A stretch of DNA of 64,000 nucleotides from Magnolia sinica (lineage: Eukaryota; Streptophyta; Magnoliopsida; Magnoliales; Magnoliaceae), in the NCBI RefSeq assembly GCF_029962835.1, contig NC_080578.1:56041001-56105000 (forward strand), written 5' to 3'. This document shows, piece by piece, positions 50,480 to 60,166 of the stretch. A model generated the notes under the pieces. It did no database searches. It was given only the letters and a program-made list of their open reading frames with translations, and had not been told where the DNA came from. Position numbers and translations under genes: made by a program. Each line of letters opens with the position of its first letter. Position 1 is the stretch's first letter.

Positions 50480-51412
50480 TAGGTCTTTAGCCTCAATTTT
50501 TTAGCCTCAATTGAAAAAATGGAGGCTAAATGTATTTTTTAGCCTCAGTTGCTATGGAACTGAGGCTAAAAGTTCATTTTTCGCCTCAGTTGCTAAATAA
50601 CTGAGGCTAAAAGTCTACTTTTTAGCCTCAGTTGCATAAGAACCGAGGCGAAAGGTTTACTTTTAGCCTCAGTTCCATAGAAACCGAGGCGAAAGGTCTA
50701 CTTTTAGCCTCGGTTCCATAGAAACCGAGGCGAAAAGTCTACTTTTTAGCCTCAGTTGCTAGGAACCGAGGCGAAAGGTATACTTTTTAGCCTCACTTGC
50801 ATAGGAACCGAGGCGAAAGGTCTACTTTTTAACCTCAGTTGCATAGGAACCGAGGCGAAAGGTCTACTTTTTAGCCTCACTTGCATAGGAACCGAGGCGA
50901 AAAGTCTACTTTTTAGCCTCACTTGCATAGGAACCGAGGCGAAAGGTCTACTTTTTAGCCTCAGTTGCTGGGAACCGAGGCGAAAGGTCTACTTTTTAGT
51001 CTCACTTGCATAGGAACCGAGGCGAAAGGCCTACCTTTTAGCCTCAGTTGCATAGGAACCGAGGCGAAAGGCCTACTTTTTAGCCCCAGTCACATAGGAA
51101 CCGAGACGAAAGGTCTACTTTTTAACCTCAGTTGCTAGGACCGAGGCGAAAGGTCTACTTTTTAGCCTCACTTGCATAGGAACCGAGGTGAAAGGTCTAC
51201 TTTTAGCCTTAGTTACTAGGAACCGAGGCGAAAGGTCTACTTTTTAGCCTCACTTGCATAGGAACCGAGGTGAAAGGTCTACTTTTTAGCCTCAGTTGCT
51301 AGGAACCGAGGCGAAAAGTCTACTTTTTAGCCTCAATTGCATAGGAACCGAGGTGAAATGTCTACGTTTTACCCACAGTTGCATAAGAACCGAGGCGAAA
51401 GGTCTAATTTTT
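50480..51412 (+). repeat. 42-bp subterminal repeat array of CACTA 3 (about 21 units)
   Basis: Unit of the form ttttagcctcagttgcatag then gaaccgaggcgaaaggtcta. Each unit holds an imperfect palindrome, gcctcagtt / aaccgaggc. The first units are more divergent (gaggctaaa instead of gaggcgaaa). In En/Spm elements such subterminal motifs bind TNPA and are needed for excision. Because 42 is a multiple of three, the array gives a false 14-residue repeat protein. Confidence 0.95.
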
Positions 51413-52200
51413 TATGAATGGGCCATTTTCCATCTGGACATTGCTCTATTTGATTCACAGGTGGGTGAAAAGTACACTCCATATTCATCTTTAAGAAATC
51501 ACAGCCATTATTACCTGTTAGAGCAGAAGGTGGCCCACATGTACGTATTAACAGTCATTGATACACAGATCAGGCCAGTTAGAGCAGAAGGTGGCCCACA
51601 TGTACGTATTAGCAGTCATTGATACACACATAGAGAGATTCTCTTTTTCCAAAGCATGTGGCCCACGTAATCATGGCACACCTGTGAGAGATACAACTTT
51701 CCATCAGGTGGGCCTCACTGTTTAGATCTTAAGGCCTACAAACCAGGCTGTTTCACTACTCAGGTGGGTCACATCTTACAAGCAATGGGATGAAAAATGG
51801 ACAGCTACAAAATTGCTATACTCCAACGTTATATCTGCTCCAGTTATGCATGTGTGAATTTAAGGTTCTTTCTTTCAGATCCTTGCTTACATGAAGGAAA
51901 ATCAGGACCATAAAAATCATGGACCCTGCTGCGGATGGATCACAGCCAGAAAAAATCAAACTCGTTAGATAATCCAAACCATCAGATCTGATAGTTAAAT
52001 TTCTACAGCTTAGTACCATTTTCTTCTCAACCATCTAGTTGTCACCTAGTAGTTAAATGTTTAGTAGTTAGCATCTAAACAGCTTGGCCCACCTGATGAA
52101 AGGCTCGGATCTCTCCAATGTGTTCCATGTTGGCGTGTAGATAGGCAAAGCTTCACATATGTGTGGGCTTACGAACCGCATAGTTGTAACACGTGTTTGA
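51413..52200 (+). other. Noncoding stretch of CACTA 3 before the promoter
   Basis: No gene. Holds a direct repeat of 'gttagagcagaaggtggccc' at 51518-51537 and 51579-51598 (spacing 61 bp), followed by acatgtacgtatta in both, plus 'tgggcc'-rich tracts of the kind scattered through the window. Confidence 0.6.
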
Positions 52201-52225
52201 GATCTGAGCTTTACATGAGATGAGC

Positions 52226-52386
52226 TATAAAAAAAAATTCCCTCGGCTCTTTCTCAAAATCCCTAAGCTCCCTCAGCTCTCTCTCAAAATCAGATCATTT
52301 CATACTCCCTCAGCTCTCTCTCATGATCCCTCAGCTCCGAAAGGAAATTCTGTCCTCCACACCAGCAATCTCTTCGCTGATTTCAG
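52226..52386 (+). promoter_or_regulatory. Candidate promoter and first noncoding exon of CACTA 3
   Basis: TATA-like tataaaaaaaaa at 52226-52237, then a CT-rich leader with three to four copies of 'ccctcagctctctctca', ending at a possible donor ttcag/gtactc at 52386/52387. The position between the subterminal repeats and the transposase genes fits the single En/Spm promoter feeding alternatively spliced TNPA and TNPD mRNAs. The intron to 56379 would be about 4 kb. Confidence 0.45.
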
Positions 52387-53268
52387 GTACTCATTCTCTC
52401 TCTCTCTCTCTCTGTTTTTTTCTCTACTGATTTCTCAACTGAAATTCTCTCGAAAATCAAAAATCGGGGCAGAAATCTCTCATTTTCGTGCGTTTTCCCC
52501 ATTTGGCCGTTCAAAATCCGATTTCCACGTTTTTTGGTTCGATTTGAGGAGTTTTTTTTGTTGATTTCACTGAAATCTTGCTCAGGAAGTGGAAAATCCT
52601 GTCGTTTCTAGCTCATTTGCTGGATTTGAGCAGTTTCTACATTGCAATATCAGCGATTAGGGTTTGGTGTTCGATCTGAGAGCAAAACCCTATTCTCTGA
52701 TGCGAAATCTGCTCCTCCATTGCCGATTTTCGTGCAGGCTAGAAAAACAAGGGGCATATACACCGATTGCAGCTCCTCACCGATTGCAAAAACATGGATA
52801 GGGTTTGGTTTTTGTAATTTTTTCTTGATTTCTGGTGCTTGATTTGTTTTGATCTTGATCTAACTTATGTCTCTTTATTCTTAGAGATTTCATTGGATTT
52901 TGTTTCGATTCTTGCTGATTTAAGTTGTAATTTAGGTTTTTGTATTTAGATTTTAGAGATTTATCTAAAAGTATATCTAAAAAAAAGTTATGTCCAGCGG
53001 CGCATTTTCTATGCCAGATAAGTCTAATATGGTAGAATGTAGTGCATTTTTATATGTGCGTATTTCTGATGGATATTTATTCTAGGAATGAGATTTTAGA
53101 CATATGCAAAAAAAAATAAAAATCCCTCATACTGGTTGCTGCAGAATTTCTGTAAAATGCTATCTCTACCATGGTTTATGTTCACATTGTCTCATAGCAG
53201 AAATTGGACAGATATTTTAAAGCTGATTTTGATTGTTTTCCATTTTTCTGGGCCAAACTTAATAATAC

Positions 53269-53400
53269 AATAATAATAACATTTATCATTTCATATTTAC
53301 CTATTAATTTGCAAACAAAACTATATTGTACATGCACATTGTAAGTACTGCAGCAACCCACATACCCTAGCATACCATGTATTGTAAGAAGGAGCTTAAT
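53269..53400 (-). repeat. Left arm of a 132-bp inverted repeat
   Basis: Reverse complement of 54558-54688 at about 97% identity (four mismatches in the segment checked). It includes 'ctagcataccatgtattgta'. The loop is about 1.16 kb. The frames read through each arm (shared 'LLTIHGMLGYVGCCSTYNVH') are repeat shadows. Confidence 0.88.
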
Positions 53401-53659
53401 ATATATCCATTCTGGTGCCACATATTGGAATGACCTGCTATAAAGGTAGAAAACAAAAGAACAGTCAGATTTTTAGAATGTGATGAATTCCATTGACGAA
53501 GTTATTGAATTTTTAAATTTTAGTATCATCATGTGGGCTCCACCATACTCGTATCTTTGTGGGGTCAAGGCTTTTTGATTTTCTCAGACATTGGAATATA
53601 AGTCGCAGGTAATAAAGCTTTAGAGCCTCATGTACACATGCTTGGACTTGTACAGCAGG

Positions 53660-53960
53660 AGTTTGGAAGCTGAATTTTGATGGCTTATTTTTGTTAGATC
53701 ACTGTTCTTTGTGGTGTTGATGGGGTGTTTGGAGATGAGAAAGGCATGATTGTCAAAGCATCTCTACTGCCTAATGGAAGAGATGATTTCCGTAAAGGCC
53801 ACTTTCTGAAGGTTTGAGGATTTTTGTGAGGGAGTTTCTAGGCTCCTTGACTGTGGGGAGGGAATTATCAAAGGTTTTGCGATGGGCTACCTCTTGTGAA
53901 GTAGAAGCCTTGCCTGTCTTCGTTTTTGACAAAAACTGCCCTCTAGAAAGCCTCCTTGAT
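53660..53960 (+). pseudogene. Possible RNase H-like (RVT_3, LINE-type) remnant
   Basis: 'WKLNFDG' at about 53668-53690 matches the start of plant RVT_3-type RNase H domains. Downstream 'VGRELSKVLRWATSCEVEAL' (53856-53915) resembles their later 'A..WA...EVEAL' helix. Frames change between the parts and the segment is short. Alternatives: chance, or another captured gene. It lies in the putative long intron. Confidence 0.3.
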
Positions 53961-54146
53961 AAACATATAGATTGTCTGTTTTTGCAGCGATGGTAGCATT
54001 GTTGTGGTCTCCCTGGCTAGGGAGGGTGATCCTTGTTAGTCTCTACATTGAGAATTCTGTCCTGCTTCCTTGATGCTATTTTCCTTTTCTTTTTTTTGAG
54101 TAAATACTTCATTCCTGAAAAAAAGTTTCTAAGAAAAAGAAGAAAA

Positions 54147-54149
<3 letters not shown>

Positions 54150-54210
<61 letters not shown>
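54150..54210. repeat. (AT)n microsatellite
   Basis: About 30 uninterrupted AT units in the long intron region of CACTA 3. Confidence 0.97.
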
Positions 54211-54212
<2 letters not shown>

Positions 54213-54557
54213 CATTTCTTGATAGATGTAGTAGTATTGAAGAGAAGGTTATCCAGATTTCTTGTTCAAAGAAGATTTGAACCATGGCAATTTATATGCT
54301 TTGAAATGGGATTAATCTGATAGTTTCCATTGAACTTTTGTGGAATGGAAAGACACATTGGGAAAAGCTCAATTCTTTTGATCTTGTTCAAAAAAAAAAG
54401 AAGTGTAATGAGCCCCTTCATTACTGAGTTTGATGCTGAACAAATTGAGATCTTTATAATCCTTGGAAAGAGAATGATCAAATTGAGATCTTTGTTGTTT
54501 TAGGTGGAGTGTTGTGTCAGAGGTCTAATATGACATGGAAATCCATACATTTTTGTA

Positions 54558-54688
54558 TTAAGCTCCTTCTTACAATACATGGTATGCTAGGGTATGTGGG
54601 TTGCTGCAGTACATACAATGTGCATGTACAATATAGTTTTATTTGTAAATTAATAGGTAAATATGAAAGGATAAATGTTATTATTATA
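54558..54688 (+). repeat. Right arm of the 132-bp inverted repeat
   Basis: Pairs with 53269-53400. Between and beyond the arms (53401-54557, 54690-55247) no gene other than the weak RNase H-like remnant was supported. Confidence 0.88.
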
Positions 54689-55247
54689 GACACTGCAGTA
54701 CAAAAGCTCAATTCTTTTCATTTCTACCTCCTCATGGTTCAGGGTTCATGGTCATTTGGATTAGGCTTGAAAGGTCAAAAGTGTGTAGGAAGTTTTGGTT
54801 TCAGAAATTTGTTTTCTAATCTGTTTTTGTTGTGTTTGCTTTCTCAGCCTGCAAGGCCAGGGGATCGGATCTGAGGGTTCACTTCAAGGTACATTGACCT
54901 TCATCCTTTTACCTGTTTCTGCTTCTAAGCATTTCATGTGAATTTTAGTAATCTTTCAAAAAACATGAATTTTAGTAATCTCATATATTTTGGAATTCGG
55001 AGATCAAAAGAAATTTTATTATGTTCTTGTGGGTGGTTGAGTGTTGATTGAGAATACACATTGATCAAAATTGTTCGGCGGATGGTCAGATGTGTAACAA
55101 TGGTGTTACTATGTTAGTAATCTATTATTCACGTGGCATGCAGATGATAATTCAAAACAATTAAAATTTTCGTTTGCATTCACACACATGATTAACTTTG
55201 CCTCAAGCATAAGATACAGGATAGAAAATGGAAATTACAAATAAATT

Positions 55248-55279
55248 TATACTAGAATATAAGATAGTAGCAGGATCAA
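55248..55279 (+). repeat. 32-bp perfect direct repeat, copy 1
   Basis: tatactagaatataagatag followed by tagcaggatcaa, identical at 56267-56298, 1019 bp downstream. The block between holds an (AT)n run, a MITE-like tract and a possible exon. Confidence 0.95.
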
Positions 55280-55294
55280 GTCTAGCTACAGAAG

Positions 55295-55531
55295 TCATGG
55301 CTTATCTTCTCCAACCACTGAAAAAGTGTAGGGACAAAAGCAATGCCCTGTCTCAGCCAACTTGAAAAGTAATTTTGGCCAAGGAAAAACCATGCCCCAT
55401 CTCTTATGTGAATCCCAGGATGGTATGGTGTAGCCTATGGAACCTGAACATGACAGAGTCTTCTCTTCTGTGAAATGAAGATGTATCAATTGATTACTAT
55501 CCAAATAGTCTTGTATGGTAAAATGGACCAA
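55295..55531 (-). other. Open stretch of unknown origin
   Basis: A 78-codon - strand frame ending 'LLFKLAETGHCFCPYTFSVV' with varied, protein-like composition and no repeats. It lacks convincing splice signals and any family I recognise. Could be a captured exon or chance. Confidence 0.2.
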
Positions 55532-55823
55532 ATCAAACTTTAATAGGATGTCCCAGCTGTTTATTAATTAGCATGGAAACTTGGAGAAAATTGATGGATG
55601 AGATTGTCTAACATGTGTAGTATTGATGGTTAGAACATGTTAGATTGAATATCTACACCACCGGATCTGCTACAAACATCTCAAAATACCCTCACGGTGG
55701 TAGGAAGAAATTCAAATCCAACCATTGCTTTGGACCCCATGGCTCTTCCAAGTGAAATCGGATTGCGTACTGAGTAACTCAGTATGCTTTTATCCTATTG
55801 AGTAAACTCAGTTGGGCCCACTG

Positions 55824-55827
<4 letters not shown>

Positions 55828-55879
<52 letters not shown>

Positions 55880-55890
55880 TATATATATAG
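55828..55890. repeat. (AT)n microsatellite
   Basis: Pure AT run to about 55876, then gaatatatatatag, at the edge of a MITE-like tract. Confidence 0.95.
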
Positions 55891-56266
55891 TTTATCTACA
55901 CTGTCCATCATTTCTCTAGCCCATTTTAGTGGTTGAGCCAAAACTTGAAGCATATCCAAGGCTCAAGTGGACCACACCACAGGAAACAGTGGGAATAATA
56001 ACTTCCACCGTTGAAAAGTTTCTAGGGCCCAAAGTGATTTTTATTTGTCCTCCAACCTGTTCATAAGATCACGTTGACATGGGTGAAGGGAAAAAGCAAA
56101 TAACATCTTGATCTAAAACTTCTGTGGCCCACAAAAATCTTTCAATGGTAGAATTTCAATTCACACTGTTTACCGCGGTGCAGTCCACTTGAGATTTTGA
56201 TATGCTTCATTTTTAGTCTCAAGCCATAAAATTATCTATTAAAATGGATTAACAGAGTGGATAAAA
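55891..56266. repeat. Degenerate MITE-like tract
   Basis: Phrases such as 'gtggaccacaccacagg', 'ttctgtggcccacaaaaatc' and 'gcggtgcagtccacttgaga' resemble a dispersed noncoding family seen elsewhere in this window (17690-19950, 51660-52100, 63540-63830). Ends not defined, no gene. Confidence 0.4.
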
Positions 56267-56298
56267 TATACTAGAATATAAGATAGTAGCAGGATCAA
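56267..56298 (+). repeat. 32-bp perfect direct repeat, copy 2
   Basis: Identical to 55248-55279. Lies 80 bp before the TNPD start codon. Confidence 0.95.
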
Positions 56299-56378
56299 TG
56301 TTGAGTAGAGTAATAACTACAGTGGATTGACATGAATTTTGGGCAGAGTATTGCATTGTTCAAAGTTGGATACAAGTG

Positions 56379-59300
56379 ATGGATAAGAGTTGGATGCAAA
56401 AGTCAAGGTATGTGCTGAGCAACACCCTCTCCTTCGAATTTGGATTCCTTATAAAGTTGCATTCTTTTAAGAGTTCCCTTTGTTTCCTTGGACAACATAG
56501 GGTGAGCTTGGAATATGTTAAGGGCATGAAGGAATTCATTGAGTTTGCATTCAACAATGCTGCTAGCGAGGGGAAGATCTTATGTCCATGTGTAAAGTGC
56601 GCCAACCTCTTTTGGCGTGCTCATAAAGAAGTGGTAGATCATCTTGTGTGTGAGGGAATTATGCCGAATTACACCCGTTGGGTGTTCCATGGGGAGGCAT
56701 CTTCTTCATCGACTTCCGGCCCTGCAACTAGTACACATGATGATATTCCTCCACGTGATGACATGCATGGATTGTTGCATGATGTGTTTGGAATATCAGG
56801 TGTGGATGACATGCCAACTGAGTTGCCATCACAGGAGCCAATACAAGAGGAACCGAATCCTGAAGCTGAAAGATTCTTCAGGTTGTTGCAAGACGCCGAA
56901 CAAGCCTTGTACCCGGGATGTAAGAAGTTCATGAAACTCTCTTTTGTTGTTCGAATGTATCAACTTAAGTGCTTAAATGGATGGAGCAACAAGTCATTTA
57001 CCATGTTGCTTGAATTGTTGAAAGAAGCACTCCCCGAGGGTGAGACGTTGCCGAGTTCCTTTTATGAGACCAAGAAGATTATTAAAGAACTGGGCCTCAG
57101 TTATAACAAGATCGATGCATGCCCCAATGATTGCTAGTTGTATTGGAAGACTAATGTGAACGATGAGTCATGTGCTGTGTGCGGTATATCCAGATGGAAA
57201 ACGATGGAACATGATTCTAATGACGATGAGGCAACAACTATTCCCTCCAAAGTTAAGAAGATTCCACCAAAGACATTGTGGCATTTTCCATTAATACCAA
57301 GGTTACAAAGGTTATTTATGGAAGAACAAAATAGCTAAAAACATGAAATGGCATGACAAGGGACGAACTAAGGATGAGTGCATGAGACATCCTGCTGATT
57401 CTCCTGCATGGAAATCTTTTGACGAGTAACACCCAAATTTTTCATATGATAGTCGTAATGTCAGGCTTGGGTTAGCAACTGATGGATTCAATCCCTTCGG
57501 GATGATGAGTATTGCTCATAGCACATGGCCTGTTGTTTTGATGCCGTACAATTTACCACCATGGATGTGCATGAAGTAGCCTTACATCATGATGTCTCTA
57601 CTTATACCAGGCCTGCATGGTGTTGGCAATAATATCCACGTGTATCTACAACCGTTGATAGAAGAATTGCTTAAATTGTGGGAGGTCGGTGTCGACACTT
57701 ACGATGCATCATCGAAGTTGAATTTTCGAATGCGTGCTGCTTTGTTATGGACTATTAGTGACTTTCCTGGATATGCAATGTTGTCAGGATGGAGCACAAA
57801 AGGTAAGCTCGCTTGTCCTAACTGCAATAAGGACACAGAGTCCCAGTGGTTAACACATAGCCATAAGTTTTGTTACATGGGTCATCGTCAATTCTTGGAT
57901 AGAGATCATAGGTATAGACATGATAAAAGGAACTTTAATGGAAAGCTGGAGTTGAGAGATGTGCCGAAACAACTATCTGAAAATGAAGTGTTAGCTCAAG
58001 TGAGCAAAATTAACATAATATTTGGAAAGAAGTCTGATACCAAAGTTGGAAAGAAGAGAAATCGAGACAATAATAAGGAAAAGGGAAAGGCATCTTGTTG
58101 GAAGAAGAGAAGTATTTTCTTCGATTTACCATACTGGGCAGGTAATATGTTGCGTCACAGCCTTGATGTGATGCACATCGAGAAGAATGTATGCGATAAT
58201 GTTCTTGGGACGTTGTTGAACATCGACGGGAAGACAAAGGACAATGTGAAGTCTTGTCTGGACCTCCAAGAAATAAAGATAAGACGAACACTTCACCCAA
58301 AGTAGAGACCATCATGCAAAACATATTTGCCCCCTGCATGCTTTACAATGGCGAATAAGGAGAAGGATGATTTCTGCAGAGTCATAAAGAACATGAAGGT
58401 ACCAGATGGCTATGCGAGTAATATCTCACGATGTACCAATCTCAAAATGAAGAAGATTTTAGGACTCAAGAGGCATGACACTCATGTTTTGATGCAACAA
58501 ATACTTTCGATCGCCGTGCGAAGGACATTACCTCCAAACGTGAGCTCAATCCTAATTGAATTAAGCGGATTCTTTAGAGATTTGTGTTCCAAGGTTGGCC
58601 GGCTGCAGGATTTCAAGTTTCTTGAATCTCAGATTGCTTTAACACTTTGCCATTTAGAGAGGATCTTTCCACCGTCATTCTTTGATATCATGGTGCATTT
58701 GCCTATACATTTAGCCAGCGAGGCAATGTTAGCCGGGCTAGTACAGTACCGCTAGATGTACCCAATCGAAAGGTGTGTTTTAAGGTCTTAATATGCCATT
58801 TCATTTATCTTGTTGTAATAGATAAATTCATGTATACTTATATGTCTATTATGTGACTATAGGTACCTACAGAGACTAAAGTCCTACGTTCGAAACAGAA
58901 GTCGGCCAGAGGGTTCGATTGCAGAGGGGTACCTAGCTGAAGAATGCCTAACATTCTGCTCTCGGTACTTACATGGTGTTGAGACAAGATTCAACAGATC
59001 GGTTCGAAATGAGGACTTTAGGGATGCGACAGTAGGTCGTCCATTGGGAAAGATTGATGTGTTTATTATCGAATATGTTGATAGGACACAGGCACATAGA
59101 TATGTGTTGTTCAACACCAATGCGGTCGCACCATTCATTGAGTAAGAGTAGTTTTATTTGTAGCGTTAATTCATAAGAATCTCACTTGTTTACAACTTAT
59201 TCATCGAATTGAATAAAATGCAGTGAACACAGGAAAGTGATTAAGAAAGAGATGCCCCGAAGAGCACCGAGGCTCCTAGAGCGCATCCACAATGAAAACT

Positions 59301-60049
59301 TTCCAGATTGGCTTGGGAAGCATATGGACCATGTTGGGAATGATCAAGTTCTGAAAGAAGTTAGAAGCCTGGCTCGGGGCCCTAACACTGTTGCAAGAAG
59401 ATTTAAAGGATACATCATTAATGGTTTCAGGTTTCGTACAAGAGACCGTGAGAGAGACTTGAAAACACAGAATAGTGGAGTTGTAGTGACGGCAAAGACA
59501 TCAAGCTTCGCAAGTACAAGTGATAGAAACCCTGTTATAGGGGATGTGGATTACTATGGTGTTTTAACAGACATTATCGAGTTGGATTATTGTGGGTCCA
59601 AGAAAGTTGTATTATTTAGGTGTGATTGGGTGGATGTAAGAACTCAGGGCAGGGGAATCAAGAAGGATGAATTTGGGTTCACGCTCGTGAATTTCAAACA
59701 ATTATGGCATAATGGTCGGAACCTGTATGATGAACCATATGTCTTAGCAACCCAAGTACAACAGGTATTCTATGTCCCCGATCCTATTGATCGTGATTGG
59801 CATGTTGTTATCAGGTCAAAGCCAAGGGATTTGTTCGAAATGGGCATGAATGATTCGTTTGTTGATAATGATACATACCTTCAAAGCTTGCCTTGCGTTA
59901 ATCATACATTGGAAGCGACTATGCTTGCCAATGATGATAATGTGAGTTAGGATAGGACGGATGTGGAGGGAAACGAAGTTAACACTCCACAAAACTTATC
60001 TAATTTGATTAAAGAGGACCACGATTCTAGGTCGGAATCTGATGACTAG
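56379..60049 (+). pseudogene. CACTA transposase TNPD (tnp2 family), disrupted
   Basis: TNPD cuts CACTA ends. Proposed exons: 56379-56407, 56501-58772, 58863-59141, 59224-60049, all GT-AG and phase-consistent. Domains in order: transposase-associated N-terminus (MDKSWMQKSR/VSLEYVKGMKEF, with CPCVKC), tnp2 core (57450-58230; 'LATDGFNPFGMMSIAHSTWP', 'LDVMHIEKNVCDN'), DUF4218 (58550-58770; 'FFRDLCSKVGRL', 'HLERIFPPSFFDIMVHLPIH') and DUF4216 (59540-59820; 'VLFRCDWVD'). Six in-frame stops interrupt it: 57135, 57427, 57577, 58303, 58753, 59948. There is also one frameshift near 57320. At 57427 and 57577 family-typical Gln codons fit CAA/CAG to TAA/TAG change; at 58753 TGG to TAG fits. Intron 1 (93 bp) is a stop-free multiple of three. 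Start chosen at the conserved MDKSWM. Confidence 0.9.
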
Positions 60050-60166
60050 GTATTGATGCCTAACACAAATGTGATGCATGCTTCTTCTTTTTTTTTTTTT
60101 TTATGCTCACAATTATTTGGTTAACTCCAATCTCATTACATATATTATTTTCATATTGTGAAGGAA

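Noticed and set aside
50756-51013. A repeated protein with a 14-residue unit (IGTEAKGLLFSL)
   Set aside because: It is the 42-bp subterminal DNA repeat read in frame; 42 is a multiple of three. No start context or coding signal.
50480-51412. CRISPR-like array
   Set aside because: Units are contiguous with no unique spacers, contain transposon-type palindromes and lie directly inside a CACTA end in a plant genome.
52220-52564. 114-codon frame starting at the TATA box of CACTA 3
   Set aside because: It begins within the TATA region and consists of CT-rich leader repeats; more likely a 5' untranslated exon.
54033-54320. Open frame with Ile-Tyr repeats
   Set aside because: Product of the (AT)n microsatellite.
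54509-54874. A conserved small protein shared with 53182-53421 on the other strand
   Set aside because: The similarity comes from the inverted repeat; one copy is simply the reverse complement of the other.
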